NCBI RefSeq assembly: GCF_900110255.1
Contig: NZ_FODD01000003.1
Coordinates: 62,001-126,000 of the forward strand
Source of the DNA: Actinacidiphila rubida
GTDB taxonomy: Bacteria; Actinomycetota; Actinomycetes; Streptomycetales; Streptomycetaceae
Reading direction: 5' to 3'
DNA: 64,000 bases
Of the stretch, positions 48,851 through 57,402 are shown piece by piece (position 1 is the first letter of the stretch; the number at the start of each line of letters is the position of its first letter). The position numbers and the translations under genes are program-made. The notes under the pieces were generated by a model. That model did not search any database, had not been told where the DNA came from, and saw only the letters and a program-made list of their open reading frames with translations.

Positions 48851-48947
48851 GAAGGTCACTTTCCGCGCAGGTGGCCACGATGGCCGAGAGCTCCGGCGGC
48901 GAGGCTAGGTGGCGCCGGTGAACGCTCCTGGAACCTCGTTTCGTCTA

Positions 48948-48982
48948 GGTGGATAACGTTCGATGGCCGCAAGTTGTCCACT
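48948..48982. promoter_or_regulatory. Two DnaA-box-like 9-mers in a divergent glycosyltransferase intergenic region
   Basis: TTATCCACC (minus strand, 48956-48948) and TTGTCCACT (plus, 48974-48982) each differ by one base from a DnaA-box consensus. CTAGGTGG also occurs twice nearby (48904-48911 and 48945-48952). A near-consensus -10, TATGAT (49091-49096), probably serves the gene at 49138. The rest of this 287-bp gap holds nothing I can name. Confidence 0.35.
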
Positions 48983-49137
48983 GTGACGTACCTCACACCC
49001 GCCGATTTCGGGCACGACGGGGGCATCATGCTGTGGAATGTGCTGTTCCGAGGCCATGACCTGCCGGGATGCCATGGCGCGGACGCCGGATATGATCCGA
49101 AAGGCGGATTCTGGAGCTTCCCGGGAATGAGGTCCGT

Positions 49138-50748
49138 ATGGCTCGCGTCACCGTCGTGGTGATCGTCTACAACGACGCGGACCGGCTGCCGGTCGCGGTG
49201 CGCTCGGTGCTCGGCCAGTCACTGCCGGACGTCGACGTGGTGATCGTGGACGACCACAGCCCGGACCGGAGTCACGAGGTGGCGCAGGAGCTGGCGGCCG
49301 CGCACCCGGGCCGGGTCCGCGCGTTCCGGCTCGACGAGAACAGCGGCAGCGGCGGCGAGCCGCGCAACCGCGGGATCGCCGAGGCCACCGGCGAGTTCGT
49401 GATGTTCCTCGACAGCGACGACGTGCTGGAGCCGGACGCCGCCGAGCTGTTGCTGGCCGCCGCCCGCCGGCACGACGCGGACGTGGCGACCGGCACCTGC
49501 CTGCGGGTGGAGCTGCCCGGGGGCCGCACCAGCGTCTGGGCGCCGCAGTTGTACGACGTCGCGGCCGGCGCGAAACTGCCCGGCACCGTGCTGGACGGCA
49601 TCGGCGGGCACCCGGAGATGCTCTGGGACACCCTGGTGGTCAACAAGCTGTACCGGCGCGACTTCCTGACCCGCACCGGGCTGCGCTTCCCCAGCGGGCT
49701 GCTCTACGAGGACTTCGTGTTCACCGGCCGCCTCTACGCCGCCCGGCCGCGGATGGCGGTGATCGGCGCCCCCGTCTACCGGTGGCACGTGCGCCGGGAC
49801 GCGGCCAGCCTGTCGGTGTCGCTGCACCGCGCGGTGGTGCAGAACTGGCAGGACCGCGTCACCGCCCACGGCATGGTGGTGGACGACCTGGCCGCCGCCG
49901 GACTGGGCCGGCTCGCCGAGGACGCGCAGGCCAAGTTCCTCGACTACGACCTGCCGATGTACCTGCGGGAGCTGCCGCAGCGCAGCGCCTCCTACCGCGC
50001 CGCGTGGTGGCGGATCACCCACGAGCACCTGGCGGGCTTCCCCGCGTCCGCCGTGGCGCGCGCCCGTCCCGTCTCGCGCTGGCTGGCCGCCGCGGTGGGG
50101 CAGCTGCCCGAGGTGCCCGCCGGAACGGACCTGGTGCGCCTGGTCGAGCTGTCCGTGGTGCCGCCGCGCCTGGTGCCGCCCTACCAGGGCGACGCGCAGG
50201 CGCCGGTGTTCGAGGCGGCCGGTGCCTCCGTCCCGCTGGAGGGCCTGCGTGAGCTGCCCGCCGACGGGCTGCCGATCGCCGTCGAGGGGACCGTCACCGT
50301 CGGTTCGACCGTGCGGGTCACCCTGCTGGTCCGCGAGCTGTACGGCCTGCTGGAGGCGCTGGGCCCGCGGCGGGTCCGGCTGGAGGTCACCGAGCGGTCC
50401 GGCCTGCGTCCGCCGGTGACCGCCGAGGGTGAGCTGCGGCAGGTCGCCGGCGGCTGGGCCGCGCACGTGTCCTTCGCCGCACGCGACCTGTCGGCTGCCG
50501 GCCGGCTCACCTCGTGGTCGGTGCGGGCCCGCGTCGAGTACGGCGATGGTCCCGCCACCGAGACCGAGGTACGCGCGGGCGCCGGGCAGCGCACCCGGCG
50601 GGACGCCGTGCTGCTGCGGCCGGGCCGGGTGCTGCTGGTCCAGACGCACGTCACACCCCGCCGGGCGCTGCTGTTCCGCGGCGCCAGCGGCATGGACGGG
50701 GTGCGGCGGGCGGTGGGCTCGGCGCGGCGCCGGCTGCGCACCCGCTGA
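49138..50748 (+). CDS. GT2 glycosyltransferase with C-terminal beta-rich domain
   Basis: The 536-aa protein has an N-terminal GT-A domain: 'VVVIVYNDADRLPVAV', 'VVIVDDHSPDRS' and the DxD-like 'MFLDSDDVLEPDA' (~residue 95), then 'GLLYEDFVFTGR'. The C-terminal ~180 residues are beta-rich without enzymatic motifs, like the accessory domains of wall-teichoic-acid glycosyltransferases. There is no transmembrane helix. Residues 1-330 are paralogous to the N-terminal half of the next gene product. ATG 49138 has GAGG 5-6 nt upstream. The acceptor is probably a polymer made by its neighbours, but this is inference. Confidence 0.88.
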   Translation: MARVTVVVIVYNDADRLPVAVRSVLGQSLPDVDVVIVDDHSPDRSHEVAQELAAAHPGRVRAFRLDENSGSGGEPRNRGIAEATGEFVMFLDSDDVLEPDAAELLLAAARRHDADVATGTCLRVELPGGRTSVWAPQLYDVAAGAKLPGTVLDGIGGHPEMLWDTLVVNKLYRRDFLTRTGLRFPSGLLYEDFVFTGRLYAARPRMAVIGAPVYRWHVRRDAASLSVSLHRAVVQNWQDRVTAHGMVVDDLAAAGLGRLAEDAQAKFLDYDLPMYLRELPQRSASYRAAWWRITHEHLAGFPASAVARARPVSRWLAAAVGQLPEVPAGTDLVRLVELSVVPPRLVPPYQGDAQAPVFEAAGASVPLEGLRELPADGLPIAVEGTVTVGSTVRVTLLVRELYGLLEALGPRRVRLEVTERSGLRPPVTAEGELRQVAGGWAAHVSFAARDLSAAGRLTSWSVRARVEYGDGPATETEVRAGAGQRTRRDAVLLRPGRVLLVQTHVTPRRALLFRGASGMDGVRRAVGSARRRLRTR

Positions 50749-50831
50749 CCGCGCGGGGCTGGACGGATCCCGCTGTCGAACATGGGTCCGACGGGTTGAC
50801 AGTGGGCAAACAGATGGCAACAGGCCTCTTG

Positions 50832-50837
50832 TAGGAT
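50832..50837 (+). promoter_or_regulatory. -10 element TAGGAT of the TagF-fusion gene
   Basis: TAGGAT ends 8 nt before ATG 50846 with no Shine-Dalgarno between them, so the transcript is probably leaderless. Just upstream is a direct repeat, GGCAAACAG / GGCAACAGG (50810-50828), of unknown meaning. Confidence 0.55.
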
Positions 50838-50845
50838 GGCGCGCG

Positions 50846-53719
50846 ATGAGCGAGAACACTGAGCCTGTCGTCAGCGTGGTGGTCATCGTCTACAACGATG
50901 CCGAGCGCCTTCCGACCGCTGTGCAGTCCGTGCTGGACCAGACCCTGCGCAGCGTCGAAGTGGTGATCGTCGACGACCACAGCCCCGACCGCAGCTTCGA
51001 GGTCGCCCAGGAGCTGGCGGCCGCGCACCCCGGGCGGGTGCGCGCCTACCAGCTCCCCGAGAACAGCGGCGCGGGCGGCGAGCCCCGCAACCTGGGCATC
51101 ACCAAGTGCGCCGGTCAGTACGTGATGTTCCTGGACAGTGACGACGTCCTGGAGCTCAACGCCTGCCGCAACATGCTGGAGGCCGCGCAGCGCACCGGCG
51201 CCGACATGGTGTCCGGCCTGTGCGTGCGCACGTTCCTCGACAGCCGCAACGGCAAGATCGACAAGTGGTACGAGTGGCTGTACCGCAGCACCCGCACCCT
51301 GGAGTCGGTCCACGAGCTGCCCGACCTGTTCGTGTTCGACACCCTGTCCACGAACAAGTGCTACCGGCTGGACTTCCTGCGCGAGAACGACCTGCGCTTC
51401 CCCAAGGGCCTGCTCTACGAGGACCTGCTGTTCGCGGCCCGCGCCTACCTGGCCGCGCGGCGCATCACGCTCATCCCCAACGAGGTCTACTACTGGCACG
51501 TCCGGGAGAAGGCCAAGGAGAAGTCGGTCACCAACCGGCGCCACGAGCTCACCAACTTCACCGACCGGATCGAGATCCACCGGCGGATCGACGGGCTGCT
51601 GCGCGAGGGCGGCCACGACGAGCTGCGGCTCGCCAAGGACATCAAGTTCCTCAAGCACGACCTGGTGCTGCACCTGCGCGACCTGCCGTTCCGCGACCAG
51701 GAGTTCCGGCACAACTTCGCCGAGCTCGCCCGCGGCTACATGTCCGGCATGGACGACGCCGCCTACGACGCGCTACTGCCGATCCACCGCATCTGCGCCT
51801 ACCTGCTGATGCAGGAGGACTGGCCGAACCTGATCACCGCGGTCGACACGCTCATCAACCGCAGCAAGGTCTCGTCCACCCTCACCGAGCGCGACGGCCG
51901 CGTGTACTGGTGCGCCGAGCACCTGGACGACCCCCGGGCCCGCGAGATCCTGGACGTCACCGAGCTCGGCTACCACACGCACACCGTCGACGCGATGCTG
52001 CTGCGCAACGCGCTCACGTCGTACGGCCAGGACGCCAAGGGCGTCCGGCTGTCCGGGCGGATCACCAACCCGCTGGGCGTCATCCCGCCCGGCGCGAAGC
52101 TCTCCGCGGAACTGCGGTTCAAGGCCCGCCGCAAGTCGCTGCAGGAGTTCGCCTTCCCGGTGCGCGAGGTCGAGCACCACGGCGACTTCGTCGACTGGTC
52201 CGCGGACGCCGAACTGGCCAGCAGGCTGCGGCCGCTGGGCTTCATCGACGCCGTCTGGGACGTCCGCCTGGTGCTCACGGTGGACGGCAAGAAGACCACC
52301 ACCCGCCTCACCGTCGGCGACACCCCGCTGGAGGGGCACGAGCGGCTGCGGTCGCGTCCGCGGCTCACCCGGCTGATCTCCGACACCCTGGTGCCCGAGA
52401 TCAGCGCCAAGGGCCACCTGGCGTTCCAGCTGGTCGCGGCCGGCGCGGTCAGCCGGCGCAGCCGCAAGGCCATCGACCAGGCGCTGCAGGGCCCGCCCGG
52501 CGCGGTCGCCCGGGCGGGTGTGCGCAAGGCCAAGCAGGTCCGCAAGGACCTCAAGTCCGGCGTGACCAAGATCCGCGCCTACCACGAGGTGCTGCTCAAG
52601 CTGCCGGTCCGCAAGGGCACCGTGGTCTTCGAGAGCCACCTCGGCAAGCAGTACAGCGACAGCCCGCGCGCGATCTACGAGGAGATGCGCCGCCAGGGAC
52701 TGAACTTCACCCCGATCTGGTCCTACGCCGGCAACCCCGAGGGCTTCCCGAAGGACGCCGAGCTGGTCAAGCGCTGGTCCTGGCCGTACCTGCGGGCGCT
52801 GGCGCAGGCCGAGTTCTGGGTGGACAACCAGAGCTACCCGATCAAGCTCGCCAAGCGCCCCGAGACCACCTACATCCAGACCTGGCACGGCTCGGCCCTG
52901 AAGAAGATGGGCTTCGACAGCCCGGAGTTCAGGACCAAGACCAAGGACCAGCAGGCCGCGCAGCAGCAGATCCTCGACCGCTTCGACCACTTCCTGGTCC
53001 GCACCGAGCACGACGTGCGGACCCTGGTCCCGGCGTTCCGGCTGCCCGAGTCCAAGGTCGTGCGCAGCGGTTACCCGCGCAACGACTCGCTGGTCGCGGC
53101 GTGGAAGAAGGAGACCGAGGGCGCCGTCCGCGACCGCGGGCCGCTCGCCGAGGAGCTCGGCATCCCCGCGGACCGCAGGGTGCTGCTCTACGCGCCGACC
53201 TTCCGCAGCACCGCCGACGGCAAGGTGCAGAAGTTCGAACCGCCCTTCGACGTCGAGGAGTTCGCCGACCGGTTCGGCGACCGCTACGTACTGCTGATGC
53301 GCTCGCACTACCTCAACAGCGTGGTGCTGCCGCCGTCCGTGCGCGGCCGGGTCATCGACGTCAGCGGCATGCACGACGTGACGCCGCTGTACCTGATGGC
53401 CGACGCGCTGATCACCGACTACTCGTCGGTGATGTTCGACTACGCGCTGCTCGACCGCCCGATACTGTTCTTCGCCTACGACCTGGACGAGTACGTCAAC
53501 AGCCTTCGCGGCACGTACTTCGACCTGACCAAGCACGCGCCGGGCCCGGTGCTGCAGGAGAAGGACGAGCTGTACGCCGCGCTCGACGACCTCGCCGGCA
53601 CCGACATCGCCTGGGCCGACGCCCGCAAGCGGTTCGTGGCCGAGTACGGGGAGTACGACCGCGGCGACGCCGCCGCCCAGATCGTCGACACGTTCTTCCG
53701 CCGCGGGAGCAAGAAGTGA
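50846..53719 (+). CDS. Bifunctional GT2 glycosyltransferase and TagF-like polyglycerophosphate transferase
   Basis: The 957-aa protein fuses two enzymes. Residues ~1-330 are a GT-A domain ('VVVIVYNDAERLPTAV', 'MFLDSDDVLELNA', 'GLLYEDLLFAAR') closely related to the preceding protein. After a beta-rich linker, residues ~580-955 are a CDP-glycerol:polyglycerophosphate transferase (TagF/TarF family) with 'QTWHGSALKKMGFDS', 'GYPRNDSL', 'VLLYAPTFR' and 'ADALITDYSSVMFDYALL'. The second His of the TagF catalytic pair is likely in 'LLMRSHYLNS'. Such proteins polymerise glycerol- or ribitol-phosphate units and can add sugars, so this is the core of a teichoic-acid-like polymer system. Its stop overlaps the next start by 4 nt (GTGA). 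Confidence 0.93.
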   Translation: MSENTEPVVSVVVIVYNDAERLPTAVQSVLDQTLRSVEVVIVDDHSPDRSFEVAQELAAAHPGRVRAYQLPENSGAGGEPRNLGITKCAGQYVMFLDSDDVLELNACRNMLEAAQRTGADMVSGLCVRTFLDSRNGKIDKWYEWLYRSTRTLESVHELPDLFVFDTLSTNKCYRLDFLRENDLRFPKGLLYEDLLFAARAYLAARRITLIPNEVYYWHVREKAKEKSVTNRRHELTNFTDRIEIHRRIDGLLREGGHDELRLAKDIKFLKHDLVLHLRDLPFRDQEFRHNFAELARGYMSGMDDAAYDALLPIHRICAYLLMQEDWPNLITAVDTLINRSKVSSTLTERDGRVYWCAEHLDDPRAREILDVTELGYHTHTVDAMLLRNALTSYGQDAKGVRLSGRITNPLGVIPPGAKLSAELRFKARRKSLQEFAFPVREVEHHGDFVDWSADAELASRLRPLGFIDAVWDVRLVLTVDGKKTTTRLTVGDTPLEGHERLRSRPRLTRLISDTLVPEISAKGHLAFQLVAAGAVSRRSRKAIDQALQGPPGAVARAGVRKAKQVRKDLKSGVTKIRAYHEVLLKLPVRKGTVVFESHLGKQYSDSPRAIYEEMRRQGLNFTPIWSYAGNPEGFPKDAELVKRWSWPYLRALAQAEFWVDNQSYPIKLAKRPETTYIQTWHGSALKKMGFDSPEFRTKTKDQQAAQQQILDRFDHFLVRTEHDVRTLVPAFRLPESKVVRSGYPRNDSLVAAWKKETEGAVRDRGPLAEELGIPADRRVLLYAPTFRSTADGKVQKFEPPFDVEEFADRFGDRYVLLMRSHYLNSVVLPPSVRGRVIDVSGMHDVTPLYLMADALITDYSSVMFDYALLDRPILFFAYDLDEYVNSLRGTYFDLTKHAPGPVLQEKDELYAALDDLAGTDIAWADARKRFVAEYGEYDRGDAAAQIVDTFFRRGSKK

Positions 53720-54858
53720 ACCGGGACATCTTCATCGTCGGCAACAGCGTGGACGAACTCGGCGGCATCACCACCTGGTCGCACCAGATGGCCAGGCTGT
53801 TCGCCGCCCGCGGCCACCGCGTGCACCTCGTCGGGATCACCCCGTCCACGGTCCGGCACGACATGGCCGACGACCTGCCGTACACCACCACCACGCTGTA
53901 CGACGTGCACCCGCCGCAGGCGTGGAAGCCGCAGACCGTCAAGGACCGGGCCAACCTCAAGGCCCGCCGGGAGCAGCAGCGCCGCCGGCAGGGCATGCAG
54001 GAGCAGGCCGACAAGCTCTCGGCGATGTTCCGTGCCGCGCAGCCCGGCGGCATCGTCATCGTCACCCAGGTCTGGGCGATGGAGTGGGTCAACCTCTCCG
54101 ACACCGCCGGCCTGAAGGTGATCGGCATGAGCCACGAGTCCTTCGAGGCGTGCCGCCAGTCCTCCCGCTTCGCGCGCGTCCAGCGGCACTACAAGGACGT
54201 CGACCGGCTGCTGCCGCTGACGGCCGAGGACGCGGACCTGTGGATCCGGCAGGGCATGAACAACGTCGACTTCATGCCCAACCCGCTGCCGTGGGTGCCC
54301 GAGCGCACCTCGCCGCGCAGCGAGAAGGTCGTCACCACCGTCGCCCGGCTCTCCCAGGAGAAGGGCATCGACATGCTGCTCGACGCCTGGGCCATGGTCG
54401 CGCCCCACCACCCGGGCTGGACGCTGCGGGTCTACGGCGCCGGCGAGGACGAGCAGCTGCTCAAGCAGCAGGCGCACCGGCTCGACATCGACGACACGGT
54501 CGAGTGGATGGGCCGCACCAGCGACGTGCCCGGCGCGCTGTACGGCGCTTCGGTGTTCGCCCAGCCGTCACGCGCCGAGGGCTTCCCGCTGACGCTCCTG
54601 GAGGCGATGGTCACCGGGCTGCCGTGCGTGGCCTTCGACGTCGCCCCCGGCGTCCGGGAGATCATCCAGGACGGGGAGGACGGGCTGCTCGCCCAGCCGG
54701 GCAACATCCAGGCGTTCGCGCGCCAGCTGGGCGTCCTGATGGGCGACCAGCAGCTGCGCGACACGATGGGCGAGCGTGCCGTCGTCAACATTCAGCGGTT
54801 CTCCGCGGACGCCGTCGTCAAGCGCTGGGAAGACCTCTTCACCTTCCTGGAGCTCTGA
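53716..54858 (+). CDS. GT4 family glycosyltransferase
   Basis: The 380-aa GT-B protein has an N-terminal acceptor domain ('IVGNSVDELGGITTWSHQMA') and a C-terminal nucleotide-sugar domain with 'VARLSQEKGIDMLLDAW' and the EX7E motif in 'SRAEGFPLTLLEAM' (~residues 285-298). GTG 53716 overlaps the stop of the TagF-fusion gene (GTGA) and is preceded by GGGAG, so the two proteins are made together. It probably glycosylates the polymer or its linkage unit in the cytoplasm. Its last 67 bases overlap the convergent YfhO gene. Confidence 0.92.
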   Translation: MNRDIFIVGNSVDELGGITTWSHQMARLFAARGHRVHLVGITPSTVRHDMADDLPYTTTTLYDVHPPQAWKPQTVKDRANLKARREQQRRRQGMQEQADKLSAMFRAAQPGGIVIVTQVWAMEWVNLSDTAGLKVIGMSHESFEACRQSSRFARVQRHYKDVDRLLPLTAEDADLWIRQGMNNVDFMPNPLPWVPERTSPRSEKVVTTVARLSQEKGIDMLLDAWAMVAPHHPGWTLRVYGAGEDEQLLKQQAHRLDIDDTVEWMGRTSDVPGALYGASVFAQPSRAEGFPLTLLEAMVTGLPCVAFDVAPGVREIIQDGEDGLLAQPGNIQAFARQLGVLMGDQQLRDTMGERAVVNIQRFSADAVVKRWEDLFTFLEL

Positions 54859-57401
54859 GCCCGCGCCCACACCGGGCGGGCGGCGGCTCCCAGCAGCACC
54901 AGCAGGCCCACCCCGCTGAGCGCCAGGCCCTTGGCCAGGCCCGGCGGGGTGAAGCCGCAGGAGATCCGCGAGGCGCCGGCGCCCAGGGGCACGCCCATCA
55001 GGCCGTCGTAGGACGCCGGCGGGTGCGCGGGCCCGCCGTCCGCCGAGCAGCTCCAGCCGTCCACCGCCGGCGTGGTGATCACCGCGAACCCGCGGCTGCC
55101 GGCCGGCAGGCGAGCGCTCACCTGGTGGCCCCCGACCTGGACCGAGGTGGCCGCGGCGGCCTTCAGCCGGTCGACCGCGGCGGCCAGCCGCGTGGTGCTC
55201 AGGCAGCCCACCGCCTGCCGCGGGATCTCCTGCGGGCCGTGCCGGCCCGCCACCGCGATGTCGAGCCGCCCGCCGGCCGGAGCGGTGCCCAGCAGCATCA
55301 GCGGGCTGCTGGTCATCGGCCGGATGGCGTGCGAGGTCAGCTGCTGTCCCAGGCCCAGCACCCAGCCGCGCAGCCACGGCGTGTACACGTACACCTGGCT
55401 GCCGGGAGTGCACGTGGCCGTGAAGTGCGTCCACGCCTCGCCCGCGCGGGCCTGCGGCACCAGCCACTGCGCCCCGTCCGCGACCGGCGCCGCACCGGGC
55501 CCGGGCCGCAGCTCCGGGACCTGGTAGACCCGGGCGCCCAGCAGCCGCTCCTGGCGGGCGAAGACCGAGTCGCCGCCGGCGGCGGCCGGCAGCGCCGGGC
55601 GGACCGTCACCAGCGGAGCGCCGCCCCCGGTGAGCCGCAGCGCGTCCGTGCGGTCCGGCACGTAGGCGGCGACGCTCATGATCGCCCGGCCCACCGGGTC
55701 GGCCGGGCTCAGCAGGTGGCGGCCCTGGATGTACCAGCCCATGCCCAGCGACTGCAGCAGCCGGGCGGTGCCGGCCGGCACGTAACTGCTGTAGTAGGCG
55801 CCGCCCTCCGCGTCGACGAGCAGCGGGTCGTTGTTGGCGAACCGCTGCCCGCCGGGGTCGATGCGCGCCGCCGGCCAGGCCGACGCGTCCTGGATCCGCC
55901 GGTACTCCGTCCGCGCCTGCGCGTTCATGGTGGCCTTCGGCGTGAACCAGGGGCTCTTGTCACGGATCACCGTGGACGACCACACCGCCTGCGCCGAACC
56001 GAGCAGCACCCCTGCGGCCAGCGCCGCCCCCAGCGCCCGGCGCACCCACGGCGCGTGCCGGCGGCCCCGGACCCGGGTGAGCAGCAGCAGGCAGGCGAGG
56101 AAGAACGAGCCGCCGACGAGGGTCGCGGGCCACGTCTGGCCCTGCACCGCGGCCCGCCCGTGGACCAGCAGCACCAGCACCGCCAGCAGCCCGGCGCCGG
56201 ACAGCAGCGCCTGCGGCCCCGGCCGGGCCGCCAGACACACCCAGGCGGCCATCACCAGCACCCCGCTGAGCACGTACGCGGCCCGGTACGGGCTGCCGTT
56301 GGGGATCGCCAGGCCGTGCCACAGCAGCACGGTCGGCTGCCACACGAACGACAGGGCCACCAGCACCGCCAGCAGGTACCAGCCGGCGCGTTCCCGCCGC
56401 GCCACGGCACGCTGGAACGGCAGCGTGGCGACCAGCAGCAGCACCAGCATGCCCGCGGCGATGTTCGGCGCGCTGAACGGCGCCCGTCCGGCGGGCAGCA
56501 GCTGGGCCAGGTAGTCCAGCGGGCCGAACGCCCGGTGGTAGGGCTGGGCCGGCGCGGGCTGCGCCGCCCGGCTGGCGGCCAGGCTCACCGTCAGCACGGG
56601 CGCGGCCAGCAGGACACCGGTGGCCGTCATCGCGGCCGCCCGCAGCAGCACCCGGGCCGCGGCGCGCGGCGGGGCCGCCGCGACCGCCAGCCGCAGCAGC
56701 AGGACCAGGGCGGCCGCGAGGGTGGCCATCGCGCCGGTGTAGAAGTTGCCCGCCCACACCACGGCCACCAGCAGCGTGCCGAGCACGAAGTGCCGCCCGC
56801 GCAGGCACCAGTCCGCGGCGATCACCAGCAGCGGCAGCCCGGCCAGGCCCCACATCCACATCGGGTCGGGCGACGCGTCGTTGACCACCCAGGCGCACAG
56901 CGCGTACCCGACCGACAGCAGCGCCCGCAGCCACGGCGAGCCCGGGCGCAGGCAGCGCAGTGCCGCGGTCATGGCGGCGGCGGCCAGCCCCGCGCTCAGC
57001 AGCGTCACCAGGAACACCGGGAAGTCCACCATGGACCGCGGGAACAGGCCGGTCAGCCAGGAGAACGGGTTGCACAGGTAGGCGAAGAAGTCCGGCAGGA
57101 AGGGCGTGCCGAACCCGCTGTTCCAGTTGAAGAACAGGTCGCCGGAACCGGTGCCGTGCTGCAGGTCCCACAGGTGCGCGTGGAACGGCACGAACTGGTT
57201 GCCCAGGTCGTTGACCGCCCGCGACCGCGGCCCGAACGGGTACATCCCGTGCAGCGCCATGGCCAGGCAGTACGCCGCCATCGTGAGGACGGCCGAGCCG
57301 AGCGCCGCCGAGGACTCCGAGGTGCGCACCGGCCGCAGCCTTATCCCCGGCGTCCGCAGTGCCGGAGCCGGGACGAGGCGGGTGAGAGGTGCGGCGGTCA
57401 T
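54792..57401 (-). CDS. YfhO-family GT-C membrane glycosyltransferase
   Basis: The 869-aa protein has about twelve or more hydrophobic segments up to residue ~500, then a ~330-residue extracellular domain and a last transmembrane helix near the C terminus ('LALSGVGLLVLLGAAA'). The first loop, 'RSRAVNDLGNQFVPFHAHL', carries the acidic residue expected of GT-C enzymes, and 'FNWNSGFGTPFLPDFFAYL' is typical of YfhO proteins. In Bacillus, YfhO transfers a sugar from undecaprenyl phosphate to lipoteichoic acid after CsbB and GtcA action. ATG 57401 follows GGAAGGA and lies one base after the PIG-L gene stop, so the two are coupled. Confidence 0.9.
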   Translation of the reverse strand: MTAAPLTRLVPAPALRTPGIRLRPVRTSESSAALGSAVLTMAAYCLAMALHGMYPFGPRSRAVNDLGNQFVPFHAHLWDLQHGTGSGDLFFNWNSGFGTPFLPDFFAYLCNPFSWLTGLFPRSMVDFPVFLVTLLSAGLAAAAMTAALRCLRPGSPWLRALLSVGYALCAWVVNDASPDPMWMWGLAGLPLLVIAADWCLRGRHFVLGTLLVAVVWAGNFYTGAMATLAAALVLLLRLAVAAAPPRAAARVLLRAAAMTATGVLLAAPVLTVSLAASRAAQPAPAQPYHRAFGPLDYLAQLLPAGRAPFSAPNIAAGMLVLLLVATLPFQRAVARRERAGWYLLAVLVALSFVWQPTVLLWHGLAIPNGSPYRAAYVLSGVLVMAAWVCLAARPGPQALLSGAGLLAVLVLLVHGRAAVQGQTWPATLVGGSFFLACLLLLTRVRGRRHAPWVRRALGAALAAGVLLGSAQAVWSSTVIRDKSPWFTPKATMNAQARTEYRRIQDASAWPAARIDPGGQRFANNDPLLVDAEGGAYYSSYVPAGTARLLQSLGMGWYIQGRHLLSPADPVGRAIMSVAAYVPDRTDALRLTGGGAPLVTVRPALPAAAGGDSVFARQERLLGARVYQVPELRPGPGAAPVADGAQWLVPQARAGEAWTHFTATCTPGSQVYVYTPWLRGWVLGLGQQLTSHAIRPMTSSPLMLLGTAPAGGRLDIAVAGRHGPQEIPRQAVGCLSTTRLAAAVDRLKAAAATSVQVGGHQVSARLPAGSRGFAVITTPAVDGWSCSADGGPAHPPASYDGLMGVPLGAGASRISCGFTPPGLAKGLALSGVGLLVLLGAAARPVWARAQSSRKVKRSSQRLTTASAENR

Positions 57402-57402
57402 G

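Noticed and set aside
48863-49137. Possible origin or plasmid replication site because of DnaA-like boxes
   Set aside because: Only two imperfect boxes are present, with no dnaA, dnaN or parAB genes nearby. It is too little for an origin.
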